In this document: one piece after another, positions 14,949 to 25,127 of the stretch
Position numbering within the stretch: the stretch's first letter is position 1
Layout of the letters: each line of letters begins with the position of its first letter
Assembly (NCBI GenBank): GCA_016935665.1
Contig: JAFGQN010000163.1
Location: forward strand, 1-38,112
Reading direction: 5' to 3'
Length of the DNA: 38,112 nt
Source of the DNA: Deltaproteobacteria bacterium
GTDB taxonomy: Bacteria; Myxococcota_A; Polyangia; JAAYKL01
Notes under the pieces: generated by a model
What the model was told of the DNA's origin: nothing
Databases searched by the model: none
The model's input: only the letters and a program-made list of their open reading frames with translations
Program-made: the position numbers and the translations under genes

Positions 14949-16361
14949 ATGACAAACAAGGACCCCAATAACAGACCGTTTTGGTCAAACCACTTAACCA
15001 TTATCGCACACCTGCTGCTGGCACTGTTGCTCATGGCAGCGGTACCGGCATGTGGTGGAGATAGCAGCAGCGATGGCTCTGATGGCGATTCTGATGCAGA
15101 CAGTGATTCCGATTCGGACAGTGACTCCGATACGGACGGTGATTCCGATAGCGATGGCGACTCCGACGCCGATGGTGATTCCGATAGTGACGGCGATTCG
15201 GACTCTGATGGCGATTCGGACTCTGATGGCGATTCGGACACAGACGGTGATTCAGACACCGATGGTGACTCCGATAGTGACGGCGATTCAGACTCTGACG
15301 GTGATTCGGACTCTGACAGCGATTCCGATGGTGATTCCGATTCCGATACTGAAATCGAAAATCCACTCAAACATCTGCAAACATCGGCACAGGAAATCGG
15401 ATTGAAATTGGCAAACAGGTTTAACAATCAGAACCTTTCTTTCAATTCCGTGGCCAATCTGCCGGGAGACGGATACAAATCCGCATGCGAATGGTACGGT
15501 TCACTTGGTGTGGCAAGCCTGACTGGCAGTCAGCAGTTGCTGGATTCTCTGGTCACCAAGTTCAATCCCTTCAAGCAAAATTTTGTAAATGACATGAAAG
15601 GTGGAGAAGCTCATGTGGACCGTTACATTTTTGGAATGGTTCCCCTGGAAATCTATTTGCAGACCAACGACGACAGTTATTTGACATTGGGGACGGACGT
15701 GGCAGATCATCAACAGGCAACAAACCAGACCAGAGGGGCTATTGACGACATGTTCATGATGACCGGCCTTCAGGTGCAAGCGTATCGTGCCACAGGTGAC
15801 GACGGCTACCTGAACTTCATGGCCAAAACAATGGTGGACTACCTTAAAGCACAAAAAGACAATGGTCTGTTCTATCACAATGATCGTGAAGCGCCGGTGC
15901 ATTGGGGACGCGGCAACGGTTGGTTCGCATCCGGCATGGCCGAAATCATGAGAGATTTGCCCACAGACAATCAGTATTATGGCACCATCGAAGCCGGTTA
16001 TAAAAAAATGATGGAGGGATTACTCAAATATCAGACCCAAAACGGTCTGTGGTGTCAGGTAATCGATATGCCAGATAACTCTTCGAACTGGGAAGAAACC
16101 TCCGGTTCCGCCATGTTTACGTATGCGATGGTTGCGGGCGTCAAACGGGGCGTTCTGGATGCGGCAACCTATGTTCCGGCCATCGAAAACGCCTGGACGG
16201 GTATTCAAGGTAAAATTGGCGGAAACGGCGATGTCAAAGATATTTGCGTTGGCACCTGGTACAAAAGCTCTCCACAGGAATACATGGGGCTAACGCGATT
16301 AACCGGAGATGGCCACGGTCAGGCGCCCGTTTTATGGATAGCCGCTGAGTTGTTGCGATAA
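14949..16361 (+). CDS. GH105/GH88-like unsaturated glycuronyl hydrolase lipoprotein
   Basis: I choose ATG 14949, with AAGGA 8 bases upstream, over a TTG ten codons earlier; the product is 470 residues. A lipoprotein signal ends at Cys35 (MAAVPAC). Residues about 38-137 are a linker of Ser-Asp/Gly-Asp hexads. The rest is an (alpha/alpha)6-barrel domain with the marks of unsaturated rhamnogalacturonyl hydrolases: AIDDMFMM with Asp266/267, where the catalytic Asp is expected, and [13 protein letters not shown] near 319, followed by [10 protein letters not shown]. Such enzymes hydrate and release delta-4,5-unsaturated uronic acids left by pectin lyases. The long acidic linker should hold the enzyme away from the outer membrane. 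GH105 is more likely than GH88 by motif; exact substrate is unknown. Confidence 0.83.
   Translation: MTNKDPNNRPFWSNHLTIIAHLLLALLLMAAVPACGGDSSSDGSDGDSDADSDSDSDSDSDTDGDSDSDGDSDADGDSDSDGDSDSDGDSDSDGDSDTDGDSDTDGDSDSDGDSDSDGDSDSDSDSDGDSDSDTEIENPLKHLQTSAQEIGLKLANRFNNQNLSFNSVANLPGDGYKSACEWYGSLGVASLTGSQQLLDSLVTKFNPFKQNFVNDMKGGEAHVDRYIFGMVPLEIYLQTNDDSYLTLGTDVADHQQATNQTRGAIDDMFMMTGLQVQAYRATGDDGYLNFMAKTMVDYLKAQKDNGLFYHNDREAPVHWGRGNGWFASGMAEIMRDLPTDNQYYGTIEAGYKKMMEGLLKYQTQNGLWCQVIDMPDNSSNWEETSGSAMFTYAMVAGVKRGVLDAATYVPAIENAWTGIQGKIGGNGDVKDICVGTWYKSSPQEYMGLTRLTGDGHGQAPVLWIAAELLR
15064..15355 (+). repeat. Ser-Asp-Gly hexad repeat array encoding the linker
   Basis: About 290 bases consist of degenerate 18-base units (GAT/GAC alternating with TCC/TCG/AGC and GGC/GGT) encoding S-D-x-D-G/S-D hexads. 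Codon choice varies between units, so the peptide repeat is conserved better than the DNA. The reverse strand reads as an open Ser-Glu-Ser-Pro frame, which is a shadow. Confidence 0.9.
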
Positions 16362-16710
16362 TTCGCAGCGACTATGCCAGCTACTTCCCTCAAATGGTTT
16401 TTAGTGTTGCTGGCCCCCCCTTTCAACTTATCCATAGTCGGAATTGCCGATGAGTCAGGCAGGTCAACGGAGTTCCCGCACGAAATCTAAAATGGCACTA
16501 TAAATTCATAAATAAACCAACTAAACTTATTCATCCAATATCTTTCCCGAGGAACTTTGTTAGGATTATTTACCAAATAATCAGGGAAAAAATGAGCAAA
16601 TCGGTTTGAAAGTTGCGATTTTCGTTGTTTCAAAAAAACTTTGTAAGTATGTTTAACAAACATTTTTTTGGTACCACCGGCTTGCGCAGGATATTTGCAG
16701 AGGAGCAGTT
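16362..16710 (+). promoter_or_regulatory. Regulatory region of the xyl operon
   Basis: No gene is seen in these 349 bases. ATGTTTAACAAACAT (16649-16663) is a perfect 6-bp-arm palindrome with the GTTT..AAAC core common in ROK/XylR operators. It overlaps a plausible -10 (TATGTT, 16648-16653) that lies 17 bases from TTGTTT (16625-16630). A second inverted repeat, TTTGAAA (16605-16611) and TTTCAAA (16628-16634), lies just upstream. The layout fits repression by the XylR encoded next door. The promoter boxes are weak matches. Confidence 0.5.
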
Positions 16711-18015
16711 ATGAGTAAAAAAGAAGCGCCACCTTCTCCAGTGTCGCTAAAAACAGGCGAATCCAGACTCCTTGGAAATGCATATATCCGTGCCGTTAAC
16801 CAGGCGAATATATTGGACTTATTCCGAAGTGGACAGCAATTATCCAGAACCGATATATCCAGAATCTGTAATTTAACCAAGCCTACTGTTAGTGCGATTG
16901 TCGAACAACTCATCGCAGATGATGTGTTGAGAGAAGCCGGAATGGGCCCGAGCGAAGGCGGTCGCAGAGCCCGTCTTCTCGAATTTAACCCGGGCTCTTC
17001 CACTTTTATTGGAATTCATTTTGGTGAAGACACCACCCACGTCGCAATCACTGATGCGCTTGGTCGAAAGCTGGCCCGCCGAACGGCGACCACGGTGGCT
17101 GGAAAACCCGACGCATCGATGGAAATTGCAAGAGTCCTTATAAACGAGTCTCTGTCAGAAATTCATCAGTCACTGAATAAGGTCACTGCGGTGGGGGTGA
17201 GCGTCCCCGGACTAGTGGACAGACAATCCGGCGCCTGCAAAATTGCGCCCAATCTTGATTGGCACAATTATCCAGTGGCCGAGAAGCTCTCAGCACTGCT
17301 TGGAGTCGATGTTTTTGTTGCCAATACAACACAGAATGCAGCACTGGCGGAACATCAAATGGGCGTCGCCCGCGGACTGCAGAATTTCATCTGGGTATAT
17401 GTGGGCAAGGGTGTGGGGTCGTGCGCTGTCATAGGCGGTCGCGTCCAGCTTGGCTCAAGGGGGTTTGCCGGCGAAATTGGTCACTGCAAAATAGAAGCCC
17501 CCGGTGTGCTGTGCGGATGCGGCAAGCGGGGGTGTCTGGAAACCACATGCGCCAATCAGGCAATCGTACGCGAAGCGAAAAAGCAGGTGGATTCCGGCCG
17601 TCCCACATCTCTGTCGGAACTCGGCAACCGTGTCACTGCATGGGATGTGAGCATGATAGCCTCTGAGGGAGACACGGTCGCCCAGAAAATCATGACCGAT
17701 GCGGGACGGGCACTGGGTCAGGGCATTGCCACCCTGTTGAATGTATTTGATCCTCAGATGGTGGTCATCGGAGGACCGGTCGCGGGTACGGACGAACATT
17801 TCCTCGAAGGTGTCAGAGACTATGCTGCCCGCAATTGCCTCGAATCCTGCGGCGCGGAAATCGTTTTTTCCCACCTGGGCAGCGATATTTATCTTATCGG
17901 CGCAGTGCTGATGGCGATGGAGCAGTCCAACGCAGCTTATCGAATTGTTAAAACAACCAAAGCATTGGATGACCAGACCAACAAAGAGATTTCGGTCAGA
18001 TGGAGTGAATTATGA
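16711..18015 (+). CDS. xylR: ROK-family xylose repressor
   Basis: This 434-residue protein has an N-terminal winged helix (residues about 20-85: ANILDLFRSGQQLSRTDISR, then LTKPTVSAIVEQLI). A ROK sugar-binding domain follows with the zinc site CGCGKRGCLE (about 268-277) and the GEIGHCKIE signature. XylR proteins of this type repress xylose genes and let go on binding xylose. It is the first gene of the operon. Its stop overlaps the xylB start by 4 bases (ATGA), and GAGGAG lies upstream of its ATG. Being inside the operon it should be autoregulated through the palindrome at 16649-16663. The symbol rests on family plus neighbours, so another pentose ligand is possible but less likely. Confidence 0.9.
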   Translation: MSKKEAPPSPVSLKTGESRLLGNAYIRAVNQANILDLFRSGQQLSRTDISRICNLTKPTVSAIVEQLIADDVLREAGMGPSEGGRRARLLEFNPGSSTFIGIHFGEDTTHVAITDALGRKLARRTATTVAGKPDASMEIARVLINESLSEIHQSLNKVTAVGVSVPGLVDRQSGACKIAPNLDWHNYPVAEKLSALLGVDVFVANTTQNAALAEHQMGVARGLQNFIWVYVGKGVGSCAVIGGRVQLGSRGFAGEIGHCKIEAPGVLCGCGKRGCLETTCANQAIVREAKKQVDSGRPTSLSELGNRVTAWDVSMIASEGDTVAQKIMTDAGRALGQGIATLLNVFDPQMVVIGGPVAGTDEHFLEGVRDYAARNCLESCGAEIVFSHLGSDIYLIGAVLMAMEQSNAAYRIVKTTKALDDQTNKEISVRWSEL

Positions 18016-19505
18016 GCACTGAAAAATTGGTATTGGGGCTTGATGTGGGCACCCAAAGCACAAAAGCAGTACTGTATGATGCGAATGACAGAAAAATCGT
18101 CGCCGTGGAGTCGGCGCCACACGATATCATTCAAAAGGAAGACGGTACCAGCGAGCAGAAAGCGGAATGGTGGGACACGGCCATAAAAAACAGTATCGCC
18201 GCACTTCCGCAGGAAAAAGTGCAGCAGGTTCTGGCAATTGGAGTTTCGGGACAACAGCATGGATTTGTCCCAATGGGAAACGACGGCCAGGTACTTTACA
18301 ATGCCAAATTGTGGAATGACACCAGTACAACGACGGAATGCGCTCAGATAGAGGAGCGCTTTGGCGGACGGGAAAAAATGGTGCAACAGGTGGGCAATCC
18401 CATGCTGCCCGGGTACACTGCTCCCAAAATTGCATGGCTCAAAAACCACCAGCCGGAAATATACGCCAAACTGGCCACCATTCTTCTTCCCCACGATTAT
18501 GTAAACTACAAATTAACCGGCGTCATTGCCATGGAGTATGGCGATGCCTCTGGCACCGGGCTGCTGAATATCCGCACACGCCGCTGGGATGCGGACATGC
18601 TCAAGGCACTGGACCCCGACAAAGATTTATTGCCCTGCCTGCCGAAACTGATTGAGCAACCCGTCTTTGGGAACGTATCAGCGGACGCCGCCAAAGCGTT
18701 TGGTCTTCCCGTCAAAATACCGGTGTGCACCGGCGGCGGAGACAACATGATGGCCGCGATTGGCACCGGCTGCGTACAAAACGGCGTCGTGAGCGTCAGC
18801 ATGGGAACATCCGGTACCGTTTTCGCGTACAGCGATCATCCGGTGATTGACGAGAAAGGCGAAGTGGCCGCATTTTGCGACTCCACCGGCGGCTGGCTGC
18901 CACTGGTGTGTACCATGAACTGCACTGTGGCCACCGAGCTGGTTCGCAGTATGCTGAATATTTCGGTAAAAGAACTGGATGCGTCAGCAGAAAACGTGGC
19001 GCCCGGCAGCGATGGTCTACTCACTCTGCCCTTTTTCACCGGCGAAAGAACGCCCAATCTCCCGGGTGCTCGCGGCGCGCTGATTGGTCTTACGCCCCTC
19101 AACTTCACTCCGGGCCACCTGGCGCGCTCCGCCATGGAAGCGGCGCTGTTTGGCCTGCGTTACGGTCTGGACGCCATCCGACGCAACGGCGTGGAGCTGA
19201 ACGAAGTACATTTGACCGGCGGTGGCGCCAAAAGTCCATTGTGGCGGCAGATGGCCGCTGACATTCTCGGATGCACCGTTTGTCTCCCACAAATCGGAGA
19301 GGCCGCCGGCTTTGGCGCTGCACTGAAGGCACTTTGGATGCTCGAAGCCCTTGCGGGCAACGCCAGCATGTCTGACATCGCCAAAACACATGTAAAAATG
19401 CGGGATGAAACCATTCCGCCCAACCTTGAAACAGCGCAGGTCTATGACGCTGCCTACAAAAACTATCTCAAAGCGGTTGAAACTGTTGCACCGTTTTTTG
19501 ATTGA
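18012..19505 (+). CDS. xylB: Xylulokinase
   Basis: This 497-residue FGGY-family kinase phosphorylates D-xylulose to xylulose-5-phosphate, feeding the pentose phosphate pathway. Visible features are the N-terminal phosphate-binding loop [16 protein letters not shown], the substrate loop [12 protein letters not shown] (Q-H characteristic of xylulokinases), the [15 protein letters not shown] segment with the catalytic Asp, the [10 protein letters not shown] motif and [18 protein letters not shown] in the C-terminal ATP domain. The start overlaps xylR by 4 bases. The isomerase follows after 25 bases. Length is normal for XylB. Confidence 0.96.
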   Translation: MSTEKLVLGLDVGTQSTKAVLYDANDRKIVAVESAPHDIIQKEDGTSEQKAEWWDTAIKNSIAALPQEKVQQVLAIGVSGQQHGFVPMGNDGQVLYNAKLWNDTSTTTECAQIEERFGGREKMVQQVGNPMLPGYTAPKIAWLKNHQPEIYAKLATILLPHDYVNYKLTGVIAMEYGDASGTGLLNIRTRRWDADMLKALDPDKDLLPCLPKLIEQPVFGNVSADAAKAFGLPVKIPVCTGGGDNMMAAIGTGCVQNGVVSVSMGTSGTVFAYSDHPVIDEKGEVAAFCDSTGGWLPLVCTMNCTVATELVRSMLNISVKELDASAENVAPGSDGLLTLPFFTGERTPNLPGARGALIGLTPLNFTPGHLARSAMEAALFGLRYGLDAIRRNGVELNEVHLTGGGAKSPLWRQMAADILGCTVCLPQIGEAAGFGAALKALWMLEALAGNASMSDIAKTHVKMRDETIPPNLETAQVYDAAYKNYLKAVETVAPFFD

Positions 19506-19530
19506 ACGACAGAACGAAGGAGTACAAAAA

Positions 19531-20865
19531 ATGGCATATTATAAAGGTAAAAAAGAACATTTTGCGGGTATTGGCAAAATCCCGTTTGAAGGCAGAGATT
19601 CAGACAACCCTCTGGCATATAAGTTTTACGACGAAAACAAAGTGGTGGCCGGTAAAACAATGAAAGAACACCTGCGTTTTGCAGTGGCATACTGGCACAG
19701 CTTCTGTGGTACCGGCGCCGATCCCTTTGGTGCGGGCACACGTGATTTCAGCTGGGAATGTCATTCCAGCGCCATGGACAACGCCATGGAAAAACTGGAT
19801 GCGGCATTTGAGTTCATTACCAAACTGGGCATTCCCTATTACTGTTTTCACGACAGAGACATCTCTCCCGCCGGTGATTCCCGTGCGGAGTCCGAGGCCA
19901 ATCTTAAAAAAATCGTTGCTGCAGCCAAAGAACGTCAGGACAGTACAGGTGTCAAACTGCTGTGGGGGACGGCCAATCTATTTTCTCACCCAAAATTCAT
20001 GAACGGCGCGTCCACCAACCCGCAATTCGACGTTGTGGCGGCTGCCGGCGCCCAAATTAAAGCCGCCATCGACGCCACCGTCGCACTTGGTGGAGAAAAC
20101 TACGTATTCTGGGGTGGTCGCGAAGGATACACCTGCCTGCTGAATACTGACATGAAAAGAGAGCTGGCTCATATGGGACGCTTCCTGCAGATGTGCAGAG
20201 ATTACGCCAGGAGCGTGGGATTCAATGGTGTTTTCCTCATTGAACCCAAACCCATGGAGCCCTCAAAGCACCAGTACGATGTTGACGCTGCCACGGTAAT
20301 CGGATTCCTTAAAGAGCATGGTCTGGAAAAGGATTTCAAACTGAATATTGAAGCCAACCATGCCACACTGGCGAGCCATTCGTTTACGCACGAGCTGCAA
20401 ACCGCTGCGGATGCCGGCATGCTGGGCAGTATCGATGCCAATCGAGGCGACGAGCAAAACGGCTGGGATACGGACCAGTTCCCCACCAACATCTACCAGA
20501 CAGCCGAAGCCATGATGGTTGTTTTGGAAAATGGCGGTCTGGGCAGTGGCGGTCTCAACTTTGACGCAAAAGTTCGCCGCAATTCAACAGATGCTGAAGA
20601 CCTGTTCCTCGCCCACATTGGCGGCATGGATGCGTTTGCCAGAGGTTTGGAGATTGCGGATAAACTGCTCACCGAATCTGCGCTGCCCAAAATGAAAGCC
20701 GATAGATACGCCTCGTGGAACGATGGCAACGGTCAGACGTTCGAAAAAGGCGAAATGGACTTGAAAGCTCTCGCCGAACTGGCCCCTGCAACTGAAGAGA
20801 TGACACTTGTCAGCGGTAAACAGGAACTGCTGGAGAACATCATCAATCAGTATCTCTACAAATAG
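19531..20865 (+). CDS. xylA: Xylose isomerase
   Basis: This 444-residue TIM-barrel metalloenzyme converts D-xylose to D-xylulose. The true start is ATG 19531 behind AAGGAG; upstream ATGs in the frame lie within xylB. Catalytic and metal features are visible: [11 protein letters not shown] (His107, Asp110), [44 protein letters not shown] with a metal-binding Glu, [14 protein letters not shown], and [19 protein letters not shown]. The N-terminal extension places it in the longer class II type, like the E. coli and Bacteroides/Piromyces enzymes. It sits between xylB and the GH43 xylosidase in one transcription unit. Confidence 0.97.
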   Translation: MAYYKGKKEHFAGIGKIPFEGRDSDNPLAYKFYDENKVVAGKTMKEHLRFAVAYWHSFCGTGADPFGAGTRDFSWECHSSAMDNAMEKLDAAFEFITKLGIPYYCFHDRDISPAGDSRAESEANLKKIVAAAKERQDSTGVKLLWGTANLFSHPKFMNGASTNPQFDVVAAAGAQIKAAIDATVALGGENYVFWGGREGYTCLLNTDMKRELAHMGRFLQMCRDYARSVGFNGVFLIEPKPMEPSKHQYDVDAATVIGFLKEHGLEKDFKLNIEANHATLASHSFTHELQTAADAGMLGSIDANRGDEQNGWDTDQFPTNIYQTAEAMMVVLENGGLGSGGLNFDAKVRRNSTDAEDLFLAHIGGMDAFARGLEIADKLLTESALPKMKADRYASWNDGNGQTFEKGEMDLKALAELAPATEEMTLVSGKQELLENIINQYLYK

Positions 20866-20902
20866 CCACTCCAGTATTCCTTTAAAAAAGGAGGCTTTTC
20901 TC

Positions 20903-22498
20903 ATGTGTATTGTCAATCCCGTCCTCCCCGGGTTCCATCCAGATCCATCCATTTTACGTGTGGGATCCGACTACTACATTGCGTCATCAACGTTCTGCTG
21001 GCATCCCGCGGTTCGCATCCATCATTCCAAAGATCTCATCAACTGGAAGCTGGTGGGCTACGCGGTTACCCGGGAAAGCCAGCTGAACATGATTGGCAAT
21101 GAAGACCACGGGGGCATCTGGGCGCCATGTTTGAGCTATCATGACGGCACGTTCTTTCTCATTTACACCGACGCCAAAAACTGGTCGACACCAGCGTACA
21201 AGGACGTTCATAATTATCTCATCACCGCGCCATCCATCGAAGGTCCATGGAGTGACCCAATTCACCTGAACAGCAGTGGATTCGACCCGTCGCTATTCCA
21301 CGATGATGACGGCAGAAAATGGCTGGTAAACATGCAATGGGACCATCGTATGGATATTAATCCTTTTTCGGGAATTTTATTGCAGGAGTACGATCACGAG
21401 CAAAAAAAACTGGTTGGCCCCATTAAAAATATCTTCAAGGGCACGGAAATCAAACTGGTGGAAGGCCCCCACATTTATAAAAAAGACGGCTACTACTATC
21501 TTTTGACAGCAGAAGGGGGCACCTCCTGGGGGCATGCTGCGACTTTGGCGCGCGCCAAAAAAATTGATGGGCCGTACGAAGTCATGCCGACAAATCCGCT
21601 CATCACATCGGCCGATGACCACACTTTGGAACTGCAACGCGCAGGACACGGGTCATTTGTGGAAACCCTGGATGGCCAGTGGTATTTCGCGCATCTTTGC
21701 GGACGTCCCGTCATGCCCATGCGCAAGTGTATTCTTGGCAGGGAGACCGCCATCCAAAAACTGGAATGGCCCAAAGGGGAATGGCCCAGGCTGGCGCACG
21801 GCACCAATACCCCTGTTGTGAGAGTTGAAGATGCGGGCCTTCCTGAAGTGTCATTTGAACAGGATTCAAAAAAACCATACTTCAACGATGATTTTGACAG
21901 CGACGTCCTGCACCTGGAATACAACTCTCTAAGGGTTCCCATCGAAGACAGTTGGGCGACATTAAAGGCCAAAAAGGGATACCTGCGCCTCTATGGTCGC
22001 GAATCGCTGATTTCGGTGCATCACCAGAGTCTTGTTGCCAAACGCATTGTACATCTGGACACAACAGCGTCATGTGCAATTGATTTTATTCCCGATAGTT
22101 TTCAGCAGATGGCCGGACTGATTTTTTATTACGACACCACCAACCATCATTACCTGTGTATTTCACAAAACGACGCAGGAAAACGCATTTTGGGCATAAT
22201 TACAGCTGACGGTGGCGCGCACATCGAATATCCTGATGCAATGGTCACACTCCCGGATACTGGAACAGTTTACCTCAAAGGCGAAATGCACGGCGCCTCG
22301 CTGCAGTTTTTCTACGCGACAACTCCAGACAACTGGAAGGCCATCGGAGCCCCCGTTGATGCCACTGTCCTTGCGGATGAACACAAAGCAGAAGTCAAAT
22401 TCACCGGCGCCTACGTCGGTTTATGTGTGCAGGACCTCACGGGGCGGCGTAATCACGCTGATTTTGACTGGTTCAACATGGAGGTGTTGAAAGAATGA
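20903..22498 (+). CDS. GH43 beta-xylosidase, cytoplasmic
   Basis: This 531-residue enzyme starts at ATG 20903 (AGGAGG upstream) and has no signal peptide, so it acts inside the cell on imported xylo-oligosaccharides. The five-blade propeller carries the three GH43 acidic residues: Asp14 in NPVLPGFHPDPS, Asp128 in SSGFDPSLFHDDDG and Glu187 in KLVEGPHIYKKDGYYYL. The C-terminal 200 residues form the beta-sandwich typical of the Selenomonas/Bacillus XynB type (IDFIPDSFQQMAGLIFYYDT, then HADFDWFNMEVL). Xylosidase is favoured over arabinofuranosidase by this two-domain form and by xylAB and the symporter beside it. It overlaps the symporter start by 4 bases. Confidence 0.93.
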   Translation: MCIVNPVLPGFHPDPSILRVGSDYYIASSTFCWHPAVRIHHSKDLINWKLVGYAVTRESQLNMIGNEDHGGIWAPCLSYHDGTFFLIYTDAKNWSTPAYKDVHNYLITAPSIEGPWSDPIHLNSSGFDPSLFHDDDGRKWLVNMQWDHRMDINPFSGILLQEYDHEQKKLVGPIKNIFKGTEIKLVEGPHIYKKDGYYYLLTAEGGTSWGHAATLARAKKIDGPYEVMPTNPLITSADDHTLELQRAGHGSFVETLDGQWYFAHLCGRPVMPMRKCILGRETAIQKLEWPKGEWPRLAHGTNTPVVRVEDAGLPEVSFEQDSKKPYFNDDFDSDVLHLEYNSLRVPIEDSWATLKAKKGYLRLYGRESLISVHHQSLVAKRIVHLDTTASCAIDFIPDSFQQMAGLIFYYDTTNHHYLCISQNDAGKRILGIITADGGAHIEYPDAMVTLPDTGTVYLKGEMHGASLQFFYATTPDNWKAIGAPVDATVLADEHKAEVKFTGAYVGLCVQDLTGRRNHADFDWFNMEVLKE

Positions 22499-23856
22499 AA
22501 ATGCTCAAACCGCTGACCCACAGGCAAATTTTCGGATACACCATTGGTGACCTGGGAATCAACCTGAACTTTCAAATGATGAGCTTCTACCTTGCCTACT
22601 TTTACACAGATGTATTCAGGATTCCCACAGAACAGGTGACCGGGCTGTTTTTCGCCGCACGATTCTGGGACGCCATCAACGATCCGCTCATGGGCTATCT
22701 TGCAGACCGAACCCGCACTAAATGGGGAAAATTTCGCCCCTATCTGTTATTTGGCGCGTTGCCCTTAAACCTGATACTGCTGGCGTGTTTTTTTACGCCG
22801 GAAATGTCAACCACCGCCAGGGTTGTATACGCCTATGTCACGTACATTGCCCACGGGATGCTTTTTACGGCTGTTGGATTGCCCTACTCCTCCATCAGTG
22901 CGGTAATGACGCAGGATCAACAGGAGAGAGCGGTCATTTCGTCGTATCGCATGTTCTTCGCTGTGGTAGTGGCCCTGAGCGTGATCATTTTGGTGCAGCC
23001 ATTTGCGGGGTTGTTTGAACAGGAAACCACCGGATTTACAGTGGCCGTCCTTGCCGTTGCAGCGCTATCCACCACACTGCTTCTCGTGGCCTTTAAAAAC
23101 TCTGAGGAACGGGTGAAAATTCCAGGGGAAAGATACAAAATATCGCAGATTCTTCCCATGGTCCTGGGAAACGGACCACTGCTGTGGCTGGCGCTGGCCA
23201 TGTTTTTAAACACATGTATATGGGTCACAGTCAATGCTGTTGCGTTGTACTATTTTAAATACGTTTTAAAGCACGAAAGCCTGTTTGCCATCTTCTTTTT
23301 CATCATGTTGCCAGCCAATTTACTTGGGGTACTGCTCACGCCGATTATCACCAAACGGATTGGCAAAAAAGCAGCATTCATGATTGGCAGTGCGGTGGTG
23401 CTGATATTCTATCTCACTCGTCATATAGTGCCCAGCAATCCCCTGTACATCTTTATTGCGGTGTCATTTGTGGCTACCTTTGGGATGATGATGTGCTCCG
23501 TTACTCAGTGGGGTATGGTGCCCGACACCGTTGAATACGGCCACTGGAAAAACGGCGTTAGAAGCGAAGGCATTCCATTTGCATTTTTCTCTTTTACACA
23601 AAAAATGGGCATGGCCGTGGCGGGGGCAACGGCGACGGGGGTGCTGTCACTGGCGGGATATGAGGCCAACACAGAACTGACAGAAACCGCCAAAACAGCT
23701 ATTGAAGCCCTGTTCAACCTGTTCCCGGCGGGATACTCGCTCCTGTGTCTCATTGCTCTGGTATTCTATAAACTCGATAACAAAACGTACTCCAAAATCC
23801 TCAACGAGCTAAAACAGCAGGAAGCCTCCGCCACTCCGGACGCCGACGCGAAATAG
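22495..23856 (+). CDS. GPH-family xyloside:cation symporter
   Basis: This 453-residue polytopic membrane protein has about 12 hydrophobic segments. The GPH (MelB/XynP-type) signature spans RFWDAINDPLMGYLADRTRT and KWGKFRPYLLFGALP in the first half, and QWGMVPDTVEYGHWKNGVRSEG follows in the second. The family couples uptake of glycosides, pentosides or hexuronides to H+ or Na+. Its 4-base overlap with the GH43 gene strongly suggests the substrate is xylobiose or a short xylo-oligosaccharide. It is the last gene of the xyl operon. Family assignment is secure; substrate is inferred from context. Confidence 0.93.
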   Translation: MKMLKPLTHRQIFGYTIGDLGINLNFQMMSFYLAYFYTDVFRIPTEQVTGLFFAARFWDAINDPLMGYLADRTRTKWGKFRPYLLFGALPLNLILLACFFTPEMSTTARVVYAYVTYIAHGMLFTAVGLPYSSISAVMTQDQQERAVISSYRMFFAVVVALSVIILVQPFAGLFEQETTGFTVAVLAVAALSTTLLLVAFKNSEERVKIPGERYKISQILPMVLGNGPLLWLALAMFLNTCIWVTVNAVALYYFKYVLKHESLFAIFFFIMLPANLLGVLLTPIITKRIGKKAAFMIGSAVVLIFYLTRHIVPSNPLYIFIAVSFVATFGMMMCSVTQWGMVPDTVEYGHWKNGVRSEGIPFAFFSFTQKMGMAVAGATATGVLSLAGYEANTELTETAKTAIEALFNLFPAGYSLLCLIALVFYKLDNKTYSKILNELKQQEASATPDADAK

Positions 23857-23866
23857 CGCCCCTCTG

Positions 23867-23891
23867 CTCAAAATTATTGAGAAACATTTTT
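23867..23891 (+). terminator. Weak hairpin after the xyl operon
   Basis: CTCAA (23867-23871) and TTGAG (23877-23881) form an A/T-rich 5-bp stem followed by AAACATTTTT. It is the only terminator-like structure in the 160 bases after the symporter. The stem is short and separated from the T-run by four bases, so it may be inefficient. Confidence 0.3.
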
Positions 23892-23969
23892 ACCGCCGTT
23901 AATCATTCAACAGCAATGGTGTGCCCAAAAATCATTCAGGTATGATAGTTCTAATCGCGGTTTCGCGTG

Positions 23970-23975
23970 TATAAT
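23970..23975 (+). promoter_or_regulatory. Candidate -10 box for the alpha/beta hydrolase
   Basis: A perfect TATAAT lies 42 bases upstream of the ATG at 24018, preceded by a small CGCG-gttt-CGCG hairpin. No good -35 box lies 16-18 bases upstream, so the promoter is only suggested. Confidence 0.35.
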
Positions 23976-24017
23976 CGTTTCGGTTCTCAGTGCACAACGC
24001 CTCTTGAAAGGAAAATT

Positions 24018-25127
24018 ATGATCCGAAAACCAAAACGGAATCTGCTGTTCGGCATCACTATTGGACTGCCAATAGTGGCCATCGTCGCTTACAGGCTCTT
24101 TTTTCCAGGCATTCCATTTCTGCTGGACTATATGAAACCGTCAAATTTCGAGGGCACTTATTCTGTCAGGGAACGAAGAATCGATGCGGATGGCCGAACA
24201 GTGCCGCTGCGAATCTACACACCATCTGACAAGATACCCAAAGGCACGATACTACTGGTGCACGGTGTACACAATGACGGATACTACGAAAAACGACTGA
24301 TTCATTTCACCACCACCCTGGCACACAACGGTTTTCGAGTAGTCACCCCCGATATAGATGATCTCAAACAGTATCACATTGTGGAACGCGCTGTGAAGGA
24401 TATAAATGCGGCAGCACTCTGGCTTCTGAATGACTCCGGATTGATTGGCCAGACAGACAAATTTGCATTGTGGGGTATCAGCTTTGCCGGGGGTCTATGC
24501 CTCAGTCTTTGTGCCACTCCGCGTTTAAGGGACCGCATTTCCAGCAGTTTTTCCTTCGGTGGCCATGGGGATTTGGACCGCACCATGCAATACCTGATGA
24601 CGGGTGAAACGCAAGGAGAACATTTGCGCCCCCATGTGTACGGACAGGCAGTCCTGGTGCGCCGTTTCGCCGACCGGCTTGTTCCCGCGCCACAGGTATT
24701 CCCGCTTCAGCAAATGATTTACGAATATCTGCGCGGAAATTACAAAATTGCCAGGCAACGCAGTGCGCAATCCCAAAAGGAATCCCGAACGCTCTTTCAA
24801 TTAATATTTCGACGGGATGTGGACACATTGGGGGCGATTTTAAAATCGAAAGTCGGAAAACCAGTGACGGCAAAAGCACTTTCTGCGGTGAAAGGCCCTG
24901 CCCCTGCGTGCGCAGTCTTTCTGCTTCATGGCAGCTCTGACAATGTCATTCCAAGAGGAGAACTGGAAACGCTAAAAGAGTGGGCAGTGCAATCGGAAAA
25001 ATCAAAGGTATACGCGCTCGTATCGCCCGTAATCAGCCACGTGGAACTGGAAGAAAATCCATCCAGTCAGCTCATGGAATATGTCCGCATTATTCGATTT
25101 TGGAATGAACTGTTGCGCAACAGTTGA
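24018..25127 (+). CDS. Membrane-anchored alpha/beta hydrolase
   Basis: I place the start at ATG 24018 (AAAGGA upstream) rather than 17 codons earlier; the product is 369 residues. An N-terminal hydrophobic helix (about residues 9-30, LLFGITIGLPIVAIVAYRLFF) probably anchors it in the inner membrane. The alpha/beta-hydrolase core shows the oxyanion segment ILLVHGVHNDG, the nucleophile elbow GISFAGG with Ser155, the acid turn LHGSSDNVIP and a candidate catalytic His in VISHVELEE. Substrate cannot be told: lipase, esterase or acyltransferase roles are all possible. It is separated from the xyl operon by 160 bases with a weak terminator and its own candidate promoter, so it is probably independent. 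Confidence 0.75.
   Translation: MIRKPKRNLLFGITIGLPIVAIVAYRLFFPGIPFLLDYMKPSNFEGTYSVRERRIDADGRTVPLRIYTPSDKIPKGTILLVHGVHNDGYYEKRLIHFTTTLAHNGFRVVTPDIDDLKQYHIVERAVKDINAAALWLLNDSGLIGQTDKFALWGISFAGGLCLSLCATPRLRDRISSSFSFGGHGDLDRTMQYLMTGETQGEHLRPHVYGQAVLVRRFADRLVPAPQVFPLQQMIYEYLRGNYKIARQRSAQSQKESRTLFQLIFRRDVDTLGAILKSKVGKPVTAKALSAVKGPAPACAVFLLHGSSDNVIPRGELETLKEWAVQSEKSKVYALVSPVISHVELEENPSSQLMEYVRIIRFWNELLRNS

Noticed and set aside
15064-15355. Possible CRISPR or minisatellite array
   Set aside because: There are no unique spacers; all units are coding hexads in one frame.
14834-15427. Minus-strand open frame of Ser-Glu-Ser-Pro repeats
   Set aside because: It is the exact antisense of the Ser-Asp linker repeat in the GH105 gene; repeat DNA of this kind stays open on both strands.
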